A stretch of 64,000 nt of DNA from Prevotella sp. P5-92 (GTDB taxonomy: Bacteria > Bacteroidota > Bacteroidia > Bacteroidales > Bacteroidaceae): NCBI RefSeq assembly GCF_002251245.1, contig NZ_NPJG01000018.1:1-64000 (forward strand), read 5' to 3'. Under the pieces are notes generated by a model. That model did not search any database. It was not told where the DNA came from and was given only the letters and a program-made list of their open reading frames with translations. The first letter of the stretch is position 1. Each line of letters starts with the position of its first letter. Below, piece after piece: positions 17,717-26,145 of this stretch. The translations under genes and the position numbers were made by a program.

Positions 17717-18904
17717 ATGAAGAAAGTATTACTCACAGTATTCGCAGCAGCCGCTGTCACCACCGCCAATGCACAGGTTACCGACGGATATTATCGCGTT
17801 GAGAACGACGATATCCAACAGTGCATCTACTTCAAGTCAAAGACCCCACAGGACATAGACTATGCCAAGGGCGAATATCCCTTGGATAATATCCGTGGTT
17901 GCGTTAATCAGGAAAGACTCAAGTCGCTCTATTCCTCAGTATTGAAGATCACCGTTCTTGATGTAAAGGGAGGCGGCGCTGCTTACGAGATTGATATGGA
18001 AGGACAAGGCGTTAGCGCAAAGACCATTGCCGGAAACGCAAAGTTCTATATCGAGAAGGCTGACGGCGACCTGTTCTACGCCACCGCTACAGCTACTGTC
18101 AACGGCGTGGCGGCACAGAAGTATCTCACGGCAAGTAAAACTCGTGATGAAGACACTTACGAATGGTTGGATGGTGTTGTAAAGACAGGAAAGATAAGCG
18201 ACAGCGGTTCGAAATGGAGATTGAAGCGTGTTGACGAGGCTGACAACTTTATCGGAGTGGCTCCACGTCTGGAGCACAATGGCGCTTATTACGATGCCTT
18301 GGCCGTCTATTTCCCCGTACATTTCGTTTCCTCTGACATCAAAGTCTATGCCATCAACACCATAAAGAAACTCTCTGACGGTAAGGCGTACGCCATCTAC
18401 AAGGAAGTCACATCAGACCTTCCCGTCGGCACACCAGTCATCCTGAAGTGCGCTTCAGCCAATCCCTCCGACAATAAGATGCAGCTCAACGGCATCGCTC
18501 CTGAGGCTATTACCACACCTAACGTTCTCCGTGCAGCTTACCGCTCTTGTGAAGAGACCAAGATTGTCGATAAGGTTGATAACACTGCCACCGTGCGTAT
18601 GCTCGGCGTGACCAGCGAAGGCAAACTCGGCTTCGTCTATAACAGCACGGCTTCAGTCCTGCCTGTCAACACCGCCTATCTCGAAGTGCCAAGCGACTTC
18701 CCTAACGAGTTGACTCTCGTTACTTCTGAAGAGTATAACGAAATCACCGCTGGCATCGATGGAGTAACAATCAACGATGCTGCCGCAAGCGCAAAGAATC
18801 GTGGCGTGTATAATGTTGCCGGCCAGAAGGTGGCTGACACGAACGACTTCGACAGCCTTCCTTCAGGACTTTATATCGTTGACGGTCAACAGCGTGTGAA
18901 GTAA
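17717..18904 (+). CDS. Secreted protein with C-terminal tail domain, unknown role
   Basis: The 395 residues begin with a Sec signal (MKKVLLTVFAAAAVTTANAQ). The body has no motif I recognise. The last 45 residues (GVYNVAGQKVAD... LPSGLYIVDGQQRVK) match a tail common in secreted Prevotella proteins. It looks like the type A sorting-domain beta-sandwich, though I cannot show that a type IX system exists here. The next gene overlaps its stop by 1 bp, so the two are coupled. The gene starts just after a terminator, so it needs its own promoter, which I could not place convincingly. Confidence 0.75.
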   Translation: MKKVLLTVFAAAAVTTANAQVTDGYYRVENDDIQQCIYFKSKTPQDIDYAKGEYPLDNIRGCVNQERLKSLYSSVLKITVLDVKGGGAAYEIDMEGQGVSAKTIAGNAKFYIEKADGDLFYATATATVNGVAAQKYLTASKTRDEDTYEWLDGVVKTGKISDSGSKWRLKRVDEADNFIGVAPRLEHNGAYYDALAVYFPVHFVSSDIKVYAINTIKKLSDGKAYAIYKEVTSDLPVGTPVILKCASANPSDNKMQLNGIAPEAITTPNVLRAAYRSCEETKIVDKVDNTATVRMLGVTSEGKLGFVYNSTASVLPVNTAYLEVPSDFPNELTLVTSEEYNEITAGIDGVTINDAAASAKNRGVYNVAGQKVADTNDFDSLPSGLYIVDGQQRVK

Positions 18905-19308
18905 TGAGGAAGTTCCTTCTTTTTGTCTTACCATTGTTAGTTTTCTTGGCATGTGGCAGCGACGACGACATTCATCCCGCCGATATCGCCGTGGGAGAAT
19001 GGCACATCACGAAGTATGAGATAAAGCCTGAGACCGACATCGAGCTCTTATATACCCGAGTGGTGTTTGCCGCCGACATGTCGTTCCGCCTCTATGCCAA
19101 GGAAACTAAGTGGGACGACGACGACTATGTCGCCTATTCCGGTCAATACGAAATAGGCGACGCTTATGTTCGCCTCGAGTACGACGAGGACGGACGCCGC
19201 CAAAGGCTACTCGCCGAGATTATGAGTTGTACCGCCACCTCGTTAGTATGGCATTACAAAGACTCAGACCAAGACATCGAGGTGACGCTGTGGTTAGAGA
19301 AAAAGTGA
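18904..19308 (+). CDS. Small lipoprotein of unknown function
   Basis: This 134-residue protein has a lipoprotein signal (VFLAC, Cys17) followed by an acidic stretch GSDDD. Such Asp-rich runs after the Cys are typical of surface lipoprotein export signals in Bacteroidetes. The body is predicted beta-strand-rich and could be lipocalin-like, but I cannot assign it. The start overlaps the upstream stop (TAATG), showing translational coupling. Confidence 0.75.
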   Translation: MRKFLLFVLPLLVFLACGSDDDIHPADIAVGEWHITKYEIKPETDIELLYTRVVFAADMSFRLYAKETKWDDDDYVAYSGQYEIGDAYVRLEYDEDGRRQRLLAEIMSCTATSLVWHYKDSDQDIEVTLWLEKK

Positions 19309-19366
19309 GAGAGTTAATAAAACTTAATTTTTCACTTGATTTATATCATTATTAAACAATAATCAC

Positions 19367-19374
19367 TATCTTTG
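19367..19374 (+). promoter_or_regulatory. Bacteroidetes -7 element
   Basis: TATCTTTG matches TAnnTTTG and lies about 100 bp before the ATG at 19474. A -33 box is not clear at the expected spacing. Confidence 0.5.
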
Positions 19375-19473
19375 CATACAAATATAGTTCACCTACTGTC
19401 AATACGCCCCAACAGGAAAGTGGATTAGGAAATGAATAATGAACGGGGCGAAACTAACAAAAAACATCATATT

Positions 19474-20505
19474 ATGAAAAAGTTATTGCTAAACCTTCTT
19501 CTCGTACTAGGTGTCGTTGGATTCTCCGCATGTTCAGTAAGCGACAATCCTGTAGATCCAACTCCAACACCAGGTGGACCAAGCCTTCTTGAAAAGTATT
19601 ATTTCAGCATCGTTGACGCAACTTATGTTGATGCTGCCATGCCTACACCAACCATCACATCTGGTATCGGAGGCATCACCATGAACGGACAGGCTATTGC
19701 CGGTGGCTCAAACATCGTTACCATCACCACTCAGACGGAATATGAGAAGTTCTTCGTAGGTGTAAAGAATGTGAACGGTTATTGGGAAGTGGCTCCTGTA
19801 GCCGAGGGTAATGGCGCAGCAAACAGCGCTGTAAAGACCGATAATGGCTATCTCATCCCAATCCTCTATAGCGTTCTCTTCGACACTAACGTCACCATCC
19901 TTGTCAGCGCAAAGACAAAGTCTGGCGAATATACAAAGATCACCGAGTTCCCAATCTCTTTCGTTGAGACAAAGAGCGGCGACCTCGAGATTAACCTCAG
20001 CTTCAACAACGAGAAGGACATCGACCTCCATCTCTATACACCATCAGGAAAACACATCTACTTCGGCGACCGTGGCGGATCTGTTAACACATCTGAAGGT
20101 ATTGTAGAATTTGGTCTCGACAAGGACTCAAACGCAGGTTGTAATATTGACGGACTGAACAACGAGAACATTTTCATCCCTGAAATCCTTGTGGAAGATG
20201 GTGAATATATCGTTCAGGTTGACATGTGGTCAAACTGCGATCGCTCTATTGCCACATCATGGGCAGTGCTCGCACGCTACAACAAGGAACTTCTCAACAA
20301 CGTGGTTGAGGGCTACGGCAATCCTGCCATCGGTGAATATCCTGTAGGAGCAGGCAATGGCGACCACACCACAGTAATGAAGTTTACCATCAACAGAAGC
20401 AATAGGGCTAAGCCAGCCGGACAGTTCGTTAACTGGAACTCCTTCAAGCCATATCCTATCGACGATATCGCAAGCATGAAGGTAGAGGAAGAGTCTTGGA
20501 GATAA
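19474..20505 (+). CDS. Lipoprotein with YfaP/DUF2135-like domain
   Basis: The protein has 343 residues from the ATG at 19474, with lipobox FSAC (Cys20) and a Pro-Thr-rich linker. The C-terminal part reads KDIDLHLYTPSGKHIYFGDR and, further on, DSNAGCNIDGLNNENIF. This pattern resembles the YfaP/DUF2135 beta-sandwich, which occurs in surface or secreted proteins and may bind metal or ligand. A start at 19432 is possible but would lose the clean signal peptide. No close partner gene is apparent. Confidence 0.75.
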   Translation: MKKLLLNLLLVLGVVGFSACSVSDNPVDPTPTPGGPSLLEKYYFSIVDATYVDAAMPTPTITSGIGGITMNGQAIAGGSNIVTITTQTEYEKFFVGVKNVNGYWEVAPVAEGNGAANSAVKTDNGYLIPILYSVLFDTNVTILVSAKTKSGEYTKITEFPISFVETKSGDLEINLSFNNEKDIDLHLYTPSGKHIYFGDRGGSVNTSEGIVEFGLDKDSNAGCNIDGLNNENIFIPEILVEDGEYIVQVDMWSNCDRSIATSWAVLARYNKELLNNVVEGYGNPAIGEYPVGAGNGDHTTVMKFTINRSNRAKPAGQFVNWNSFKPYPIDDIASMKVEEESWR

Positions 20506-20513
20506 TCCTTTCA

Positions 20514-20569
20514 AGTTGACAAGTTGAATGTTCAGTTGACGAGTTGACAAGTTGAATGTTCAGTTGACG
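20514..20569. repeat. 28-bp tandem duplication with GTTGA submotifs
   Basis: The 28-bp unit at 20514-20541 is repeated exactly at 20542-20569 and is followed by a partial third unit. Each unit contains several GTTGA words. It lies in the noncoding space after the YfaP-like lipoprotein gene. Confidence 0.85.
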
Positions 20570-20598
20570 AGTTGATACTGCAGTTGCTGCCGTTGTAG

Positions 20599-20619
20599 GG
20601 TCTTACTTTATGTAAGACC
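20599..20619. other. Perfect 8-bp hairpin
   Basis: GGTCTTAC (20599-20606) pairs with GTAAGACC (20612-20619) over a 5-nt loop. No T-tract follows, so it is a weak terminator candidate at best. The rest of 20620-20714 is noncoding with no clear signal. Confidence 0.55.
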
Positions 20620-20714
20620 GCCCGCCTATCGCCGCCGCTATACCGCCGCGTCTCCTCGGCAACAACTTGTATTGACACTTCAAATATTGAATAAAATAAT
20701 CAATAATTAGACGA

Positions 20715-20746
20715 AATCCGTCCCTGCCATGCAGCAGGGACGGATT
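20715..20746 (+). promoter_or_regulatory. 13-bp perfect hairpin just before TonB receptor start
   Basis: Positions 20715-20727 and 20734-20746 are perfectly complementary over a 6-nt loop (core CCGTCCCTGC). The stem ends 17 nt before the ATG at 20764, where it would cover the ribosome landing site if transcribed. It could instead end transcripts from upstream, but no U-run follows. Confidence 0.6.
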
Positions 20747-20763
20747 ATTCGTGTAACACGACA

Positions 20764-22830
20764 ATGAATATCATTTCATCACTTTTAACGCTATTGTCTC
20801 TCAACGGCATGCCTGCCGACACCGTCGTCACACGCAACGACACCATACGTGAGATAGTCGTCACGGCACAGTCGCCGCGACAGCGAGTCAGCGACGTGCA
20901 GGTGGGTGCCGAACAGCTCGAACTCGACGACCTGAGAATCACGCCAGCGCTGTTTGGCGAAAACGACATCATGAGGTCTATACAACTGTTGGCAGGCGTT
21001 AAGAGTGAAAGCGAGGCATCGAGCAGTTTTCAAGTACGTGGCGGCACATCCGTACAAAATCAAGTGCTCTATGACGACGCCCCTGTATATAATGTAGGCC
21101 ATTTGGCAGGATTGTTCTCTGCCTTCAACGACGCTTCTCTCTCCGCGGCTACACTATATAAAGGAATGATACCGGCCGCCTTCGGCGGAGCATCTTCTGC
21201 TGTGCTCGACGTCAACGCAAAGAGCGGCAACCGCGACGCTTGGCACGGCGGCGGCACCATCGGACTGCTTGCTGCCAAAGCCTCAATAGACGGACCCTTC
21301 GACGGCGGTCGCGGCTCTGTCCTCGTGGCTGCTCGTAGGTCGTATCTCGACCTCTTCATGAAACTCATCCCCGACTTCAAGGACAACACCCTCAACTTCC
21401 ACGACATCAACGCCAAGGTGGATTATGTCCTTGGCAGCCGCGACAGGGTCAGCCTTACCTTCTTCACCGGCTACGACAACATACGCCTCGAGGACATGAT
21501 GGGAATGAAATGGACCAACCTCGCCTCCACACTGCGGTGGACACACCGCACAGGCACACACTCACACTCGCAGACCTCGCTCTACTATTCCGGATATAAT
21601 ACCGAAAACGGCATCGACCTGCTCGGCATGGAGCAGTCTTTCACGGGACATATCCGTCAGGTGGGACTCCGACAGAACTTCCATATCCAGACAGGCTCAC
21701 ACATTGTAGAGACGGGACTGCAGACGACGCTGCTCGACGTGAAGTCGGCTGAATGGCAGATCGTGAACAACCATCAGAAAGAGAAACGCCGCAGCTGGGA
21801 CAACAACATCTGGATAAACGCCAACCTCAACTTCGGCCAGTGGCTGAAACTCGCGGCAGGACTGCGCCTCGACTCCTACAGCGCACTTGGCGGCACAATG
21901 TATTACGGCATCGACGAGGAAGGGGAGATAATCCGGTTGTATAAGAAAAAGAGCAACGAGATCGTCAAGACATGGGTCAACCTCGAACCGCGACTTAGCG
22001 CCACGCTCCTTCTCTCGCCCTCCGTCAGCATCAAGGCAGGATATACACGCACCACACAGAACATCCACGCTCTGCGCAACCAGAGCCTCTCCACACCCTT
22101 CGACCGCTATGCCCTCACGAGCAATATCCTCAAGCCTGAGATAGCCGATCAGATCAGTGCCGGCGTCTTCGCCGTCACGCCCGACGAGATGTACGACATG
22201 TCTATTGAGGCTTATTGGCGCACCATCAGCAATGTGGCTGACTACCGCGACGGAAAGACGTTCAGTTCCGAGATTGAGATCGAAAGACTCATCCTTGCAG
22301 GAAAAGGTCGTGGATATGGTATCGAGACAAGCATAAGGAAAAACAAAGGCCGCCTCACGGGATGGCTCTCTTACACCCTCGCGTGGTCGAAGACGAGGAT
22401 CGACGGCATCAACGGTGGCCGATGGTACGATGCCAACAACGACCGCCGCCACGACATTAACATCGTCTGCATGTACCAGGCAAGCAAGAGATGGAAGGTG
22501 GCTGCCACATGGGTATATAACTCCGGACAGGCTTTCACCGCCCCATACGGCAAATATGAGATTATCGACAACTGGGTGTATTACTATCCCGAACGCAACA
22601 GCTACCGCGCGCCGGCTTACCACCGCATGGACCTCAGCGCCACATGGAGCAAACGCACGCCGAAGACTGGCACACTGAGCCAATGGACGTTCAGCATCTA
22701 TAACGCTTATAACCGCTACAATGCACTGCTCATCGACTTCGAGGACAGCAGCGACGGCGCACGCACCAAGGCAAAGCAATACAGTCTCTTCGGCATACTG
22801 CCGTCTGTGGCATACTCGGTATATTTCTGA
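20764..22830 (+). CDS. TonB-dependent receptor (DUF4249-paired type)
   Basis: The 688-residue protein begins with a short signal-like stretch and goes almost directly into the plug domain. The plug region reads DTIREIVVTAQ, then NDIMRSIQLLAGV, SSSFQVRGGTSVQNQVLYDDAPVYN. The rest is a predicted 22-strand barrel ending in Phe (VAYSVYF). It lacks the carboxypeptidase-like N-terminal extension usual in this group, so it is shorter than typical SusC-like proteins. The next gene encodes a DUF4249 lipoprotein, the usual partner. The cargo is unknown; the absence of enzymes nearby gives no hint. The signal peptide is weak, and a longer start upstream is blocked. Confidence 0.88.
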   Translation: MNIISSLLTLLSLNGMPADTVVTRNDTIREIVVTAQSPRQRVSDVQVGAEQLELDDLRITPALFGENDIMRSIQLLAGVKSESEASSSFQVRGGTSVQNQVLYDDAPVYNVGHLAGLFSAFNDASLSAATLYKGMIPAAFGGASSAVLDVNAKSGNRDAWHGGGTIGLLAAKASIDGPFDGGRGSVLVAARRSYLDLFMKLIPDFKDNTLNFHDINAKVDYVLGSRDRVSLTFFTGYDNIRLEDMMGMKWTNLASTLRWTHRTGTHSHSQTSLYYSGYNTENGIDLLGMEQSFTGHIRQVGLRQNFHIQTGSHIVETGLQTTLLDVKSAEWQIVNNHQKEKRRSWDNNIWINANLNFGQWLKLAAGLRLDSYSALGGTMYYGIDEEGEIIRLYKKKSNEIVKTWVNLEPRLSATLLLSPSVSIKAGYTRTTQNIHALRNQSLSTPFDRYALTSNILKPEIADQISAGVFAVTPDEMYDMSIEAYWRTISNVADYRDGKTFSSEIEIERLILAGKGRGYGIETSIRKNKGRLTGWLSYTLAWSKTRIDGINGGRWYDANNDRRHDINIVCMYQASKRWKVAATWVYNSGQAFTAPYGKYEIIDNWVYYYPERNSYRAPAYHRMDLSATWSKRTPKTGTLSQWTFSIYNAYNRYNALLIDFEDSSDGARTKAKQYSLFGILPSVAYSVYF

Positions 22831-22886
22831 TTTCCTCCCCCGTCAGGCATCCTTCCCGATGGGCATCAATATTTCAAAAAGGCATT

Positions 22887-23699
22887 ATGAAGAGAAAAAA
22901 CATCATATCACTCCTGACCCTCTCGTGGGCAATCACCTGTCTTACCGCCTGCACCAAGGATCTCGACCTCGACTTCAAGGAGGCTGAGCCGCTCTATGTG
23001 GTGGAAGCGGAACTCGACAACCAGCGCACGCGCATCGCCGTCAACAAGACGAGAGCAATGAACTCGAGCGAGGCGAAGACTGGCGTTGACGGGGCTGTCA
23101 TTACCATCAGCGGCTCCAACGGCTCCCTGCAGACCCTCACGCGCAGCGTCAACGGCATCTACTCTTCCACCGGCAAGGGAAAGGCTGGTGTGAGATACGA
23201 CATCGTCGTCGAGGTCGAAGGACAACGCTTCACCTCGTCGTCGGTCATGCAACGCACGCCCGTCATCAAGTCGCTACGCTTCGTGTGGAAGAAGATGTTG
23301 TCAACGAGGATGCTCTTCGCCGATCTGCGTTTCGACGACTTCTGCCACGAGACAAACTATTTCTTCATGCATCTCTATCGCAATGGGGTAGGCTACCGTT
23401 GGGCTGTGCTCAAGGATAATGTAAACTCCAACGGCGAACTGCAGCAGCTCTTCAACTGCATGACCGAGGACACCGACGACGGTGACGACGACAAGCTCCT
23501 CGACGGCGACAACGTGAGGATGGAGCTGCGGGCCATCGACAAAGCCTCTTACGACTATCTCCACTCCCTCCAGCAGATGGGGCACGTGGCGTCAAACCCC
23601 ATCGCCAACTTCTCAGGGGGCTGTCTCGGCTATTTCTCCGCCTACGGCAAGGCCACCCGCTCCCTCGTATTCAGCTATGCAGACGTGGAAGAAGAGTAA
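22887..23699 (+). CDS. DUF4249 lipoprotein
   Basis: This 270-residue protein has lipobox LTAC (Cys22). The mature start, KEAEPLYVVEAELDNQ, and the segment VDGAVITISG are typical of DUF4249, lipoproteins encoded next to TonB-dependent receptors. It probably forms the surface lid or ligand-binding partner of the receptor upstream (56 bp gap). Its stop lies 7 bp from the stop of the convergent outer membrane protein gene. Confidence 0.85.
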   Translation: MKRKNIISLLTLSWAITCLTACTKDLDLDFKEAEPLYVVEAELDNQRTRIAVNKTRAMNSSEAKTGVDGAVITISGSNGSLQTLTRSVNGIYSSTGKGKAGVRYDIVVEVEGQRFTSSSVMQRTPVIKSLRFVWKKMLSTRMLFADLRFDDFCHETNYFFMHLYRNGVGYRWAVLKDNVNSNGELQQLFNCMTEDTDDGDDDKLLDGDNVRMELRAIDKASYDYLHSLQQMGHVASNPIANFSGGCLGYFSAYGKATRSLVFSYADVEEE

Positions 23700-23706
23700 G
23701 CAGCGT

Positions 23707-24741
23707 TTAGAAGATACGTTTCGTCAGCTTGAGGTTGATGACAGGATAAACGCAGAACTTGTTCATGAGATCCACATAGCTCTTCACGTCGCCTCGTGCT
23801 ATGATCACATCCTTTGAGAGGTTTGTGCCGTCGTGGGTAATCAAGTCGGGCTTGCCGCCCCAGAACATCACACCGCAGTCGAACGAGATATAATACTCGT
23901 CGCTCTTCTTCGATATGCGTCCGCCGTAGCCGAAGCCCAAGTACGGCTTAAAGCTGTTCACCTTCATCGTGGCTTTCACCATGCCGTCGGCATCAGGTTC
24001 CATGAAGTAAGTCTTACGTATGGGGTTGCCGTCGGCGTCTTTCATGATGTTGCCGTCGCTGTCGGTCTTGTATTGATTGGCAAATTCGCCGACTAATATT
24101 CCCATCCTTCCGTATTGTATCAGTTGTTCGCCTATGCCCTCCCACGGGCTGAGGTAGATGTCGCCGTATATAGGTTCGCGGTTCAGCACCTTGTCGTAGA
24201 TATTGTTATACAGGTTCACACCCATCAGCGTCTGCATCTCCTCCGTGGAGTTATAAGCCTTCGCAATGTCCGACGGACCGAAATAAAATCCTGTGGTAAG
24301 GTGCCAGCTCTTGTTTCTGAACGGCCTCACATCCACCAGCAGGTGCCAGTTGTGGAATGTCGGTTCGCCTATCATCCTCACGTTGTCGTCCACCGTCATT
24401 CCCGTCACCTCTTCCAGCCTTTTGGCCAGTCGGTCGAATTTCGTCTCCACCCTGTTGCCGTTCTCGTCCCATTTGCTCTCAGCTTCCTCGCCCACCTGAA
24501 TGGCGAAGTCCATGTTGTGATGGAACTTCGGTACAAACGAGTATCCAGCCCTGACGCTAAACATGTCAGAGATCGGTGTGGCCAGTTCTATGCCTAATCC
24601 AGTTGTACCCGTTGTGATGTTAAGATCCAGATGTTTGAATGGCTTGACACTGACGATGGTGTCGCTCTGTGCCATAGCGCCGTTGGCGATAATCAGTAGT
24701 GCAGTTAAGCACAATGTCTTTATCATCTTTTTCATTTTCAT
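23707..24741 (-). CDS. Outer membrane beta-barrel-like protein
   Basis: This 344-residue protein has a Sec signal (cut after AMAQ, about residue 25). LNITTGTTGLGIELATP and FSVRAGYSF look like transmembrane beta strands, and KPYLGFGYGG and SFDCGVMFWGG occur near the end. It resembles uncharacterised Bacteroidales porin-like proteins. ATG codons at 24741 and 24735 are both possible starts. It is monocistronic and convergent to the DUF4249 gene, with a 160-nt leader from the promoter box at 24908-24915. Confidence 0.78.
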   Translation of the reverse strand: MKMKKMIKTLCLTALLIIANGAMAQSDTIVSVKPFKHLDLNITTGTTGLGIELATPISDMFSVRAGYSFVPKFHHNMDFAIQVGEEAESKWDENGNRVETKFDRLAKRLEEVTGMTVDDNVRMIGEPTFHNWHLLVDVRPFRNKSWHLTTGFYFGPSDIAKAYNSTEEMQTLMGVNLYNNIYDKVLNREPIYGDIYLSPWEGIGEQLIQYGRMGILVGEFANQYKTDSDGNIMKDADGNPIRKTYFMEPDADGMVKATMKVNSFKPYLGFGYGGRISKKSDEYYISFDCGVMFWGGKPDLITHDGTNLSKDVIIARGDVKSYVDLMNKFCVYPVINLKLTKRIF

Positions 24742-24907
24742 CTTTTGTTTGCTATGTTTAGCCTTTATATCGATATAATTTACTATTCTTTTCTCAGTTA
24801 TTATTATATTGTCGCAACACTATCGTCGCATGTCGTCGCCGTCACTTATGTCGCCATCTTTGTCGTAGCGAAATACAAAAATACCATTAGCATACAACAC
24901 GACTGCG

Positions 24908-24915
24908 CAAAGGTA
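24908..24915 (-). promoter_or_regulatory. Bacteroidetes -7 element for outer membrane protein
   Basis: The minus strand reads TACCTTTG, matching TAnnTTTG, about 167 bp upstream of the start at 24741. The sequence between is AT-rich and noncoding. Confidence 0.5.
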
Positions 24916-25004
24916 CAAAAAAAATCCGATATTCCCCCTCATTTCCCTCATTTTTAAAAGTTTTTTCACAATTTTGCATGTCGAAAGTCACATTCAAATG
25001 ATAG

Positions 25005-25249
25005 TAATACTACATTAAAAGCATTACGTTCTCGTTGTGGTATAAGCATAGCTATTGGTACGGTCGTACCACAACTGGTGTCACGACCGTACCATAACTA
25101 TGGAACACTCGTGTCGCTAACTGTGGTACTGTCGTGTCACAAGAGTATTCAGTTGATATCTTTGTAGTTTATCTATTTAAGTTGTGGTTCAACTATTTAA
25201 TTTTACAACTTATCGTCTTATTTATATTACAGGTTGCCAAGTTAATTTA
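25005..25249. repeat. 245-bp direct repeat, copy 1
   Basis: This block recurs at 40473-40717 in the same orientation with about three mismatches by eye. It has no open frame. Four 22-23 bp units at 25053-25075, 25076-25098, 25099-25121 and 25122-25143 form a degenerate tandem array. They share a TGGTACNGTCGT-like, partly palindromic core. The second half is AT-rich. Flanking sequence differs from that of copy 2 on both sides. Confidence 0.92.
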
Positions 25250-25541
25250 ATATCTATTTTTAAAAGAGTCAATCCCCACTACAGCTGCTTCTGTGGGTGT
25301 GGGAAACTCTTATTATATTATTTGCCGGAATAAATAGTTTAGTTTAGGTTATGGATATATTAAATGCAAATAAACTAAACCGTACCGAGTTCTATCCACT
25401 TTATACTGTTATCTTTCTCTTTTGGACGGCAATTGTATCTCCATTATTAGTTCTATGCTTGTTTTTTTTGCTCTTAAATTCGCTATAAATACGAATTTGG
25501 AGATAAATTTATATAAAAATTACATTTTTTTTGAGAAAATG
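25250..25541. other. Noncoding stretch with two hairpins
   Basis: AAGAGT/ACTCTT (25264-25269, 25306-25311) encloses CCCAC/GTGGG (25275-25279, 25299-25303). A separate 10-bp perfect stem GTTTAGTTTA (25337-25346) pairs with 25371-25380. No credible gene is present. Confidence 0.5.
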
Positions 25542-25572
25542 TTTGCTTGATAAAATAAAAAGAGTAATTTTG
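25542..25572 (+). promoter_or_regulatory. Full Bacteroidetes promoter upstream of antitoxin fragment
   Basis: TTTG at 25542-25545 and TAATTTTG at 25565-25572 are spaced by exactly 19 bp. The ATG of the antitoxin fragment is 37 bp further on. Because that gene is broken and joined to a FecR remnant, this promoter now points straight into the SusC operon. Confidence 0.75.
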
Positions 25573-25609
25573 CAACAAATTTAGGCTGGTATTCATAAAA
25601 TAAACGAAG

Positions 25610-25868
25610 ATGGCTACAAAAATACAGCAAATATTAGAGACGGCACCCAATGAATCTGTCTTATTTGGTTCATGGCTTTCAAGCCAGGGATTGGATGCCC
25701 GTGGTCAGTATGCTTATATGAAAAGTGGATGGCTTGACCGTATATCGAAAGGGGTTTATAAGATACATGGAACAGACCCGAACTTATTTGCTGCTGTATC
25801 GTCATACAACACTCAACTTAGTAAGAGTTGTGTTGTAGGTGCATATACAGCTTTGGAACTTCGCGGAG
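25610..25868 (+). pseudogene. AbiEi-type antitoxin, N-terminal fragment
   Basis: About 86 residues match the winged-helix N-terminal part of AbiEi-family antitoxins (short motif YMKSGWLDRISKGVYKI, then CVVGAYTALELRG). Intact homologues run on for another 150 residues or more. After the codons for ALELRG the sequence switches abruptly to FecR-like DNA, and the frame ends at 25909. No AbiEii-type toxin gene is present in the window. The start codon and promoter are intact, so a truncated DNA-binding peptide could still be made. Confidence 0.7.
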
Positions 25869-26094
25869 GGGTCTGTTCGTGTTTGAGAACAGCACGCTGG
25901 AGCACCTAATGGACGTGCTGGCACAATGGTACGACATCAAGAAAGTGATCTACACAGACGACAAGCTGCGCAAGATACACTTCACGGGCAACCTTAAGCG
26001 CTATGGCAGCGCTGAGCGCATCATGAAGGCCATCATGATGGCTTGCGACGTGAACATCGTGCTGCAGAACGACACGCTCTCGGTGAGCAACTGA
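25869..26094 (+). pseudogene. FecR-type anti-sigma factor, C-terminal (DUF4974) fragment
   Basis: Codons from about 25869 encode GLFVFENSTLEHLMDVLAQW and end DVNIVLQNDTLSVSN. This is the DUF4974 domain that closes FecR-like anti-sigma factors in Bacteroidetes. The membrane and anti-sigma parts, and any ECF sigma gene, are missing. It sits 51 bp before a SusC gene with an STN signalling domain, exactly where FecR normally lies. It is therefore a truncated leftover of the operon's regulator. Confidence 0.75.
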
Positions 26095-26145
26095 GAAAAG
26101 CAAACAACTGGTAACAATACATAAAAAACACCTTAAAGAAAAGAG

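Noticed and set aside
20599-20619. Terminator of the YfaP-like lipoprotein gene
   Set aside because: The stem is perfect but short and is not followed by a T-run, so it is listed only as a hairpin.
21697-22779. 360-codon minus-strand frame opposite the TonB receptor gene
   Set aside because: It is antisense to an obvious barrel gene and has no independent support.
25610-25909. Working AbiE toxin-antitoxin system
   Set aside because: Only the antitoxin N-terminal part is present, and no nucleotidyltransferase toxin gene follows.
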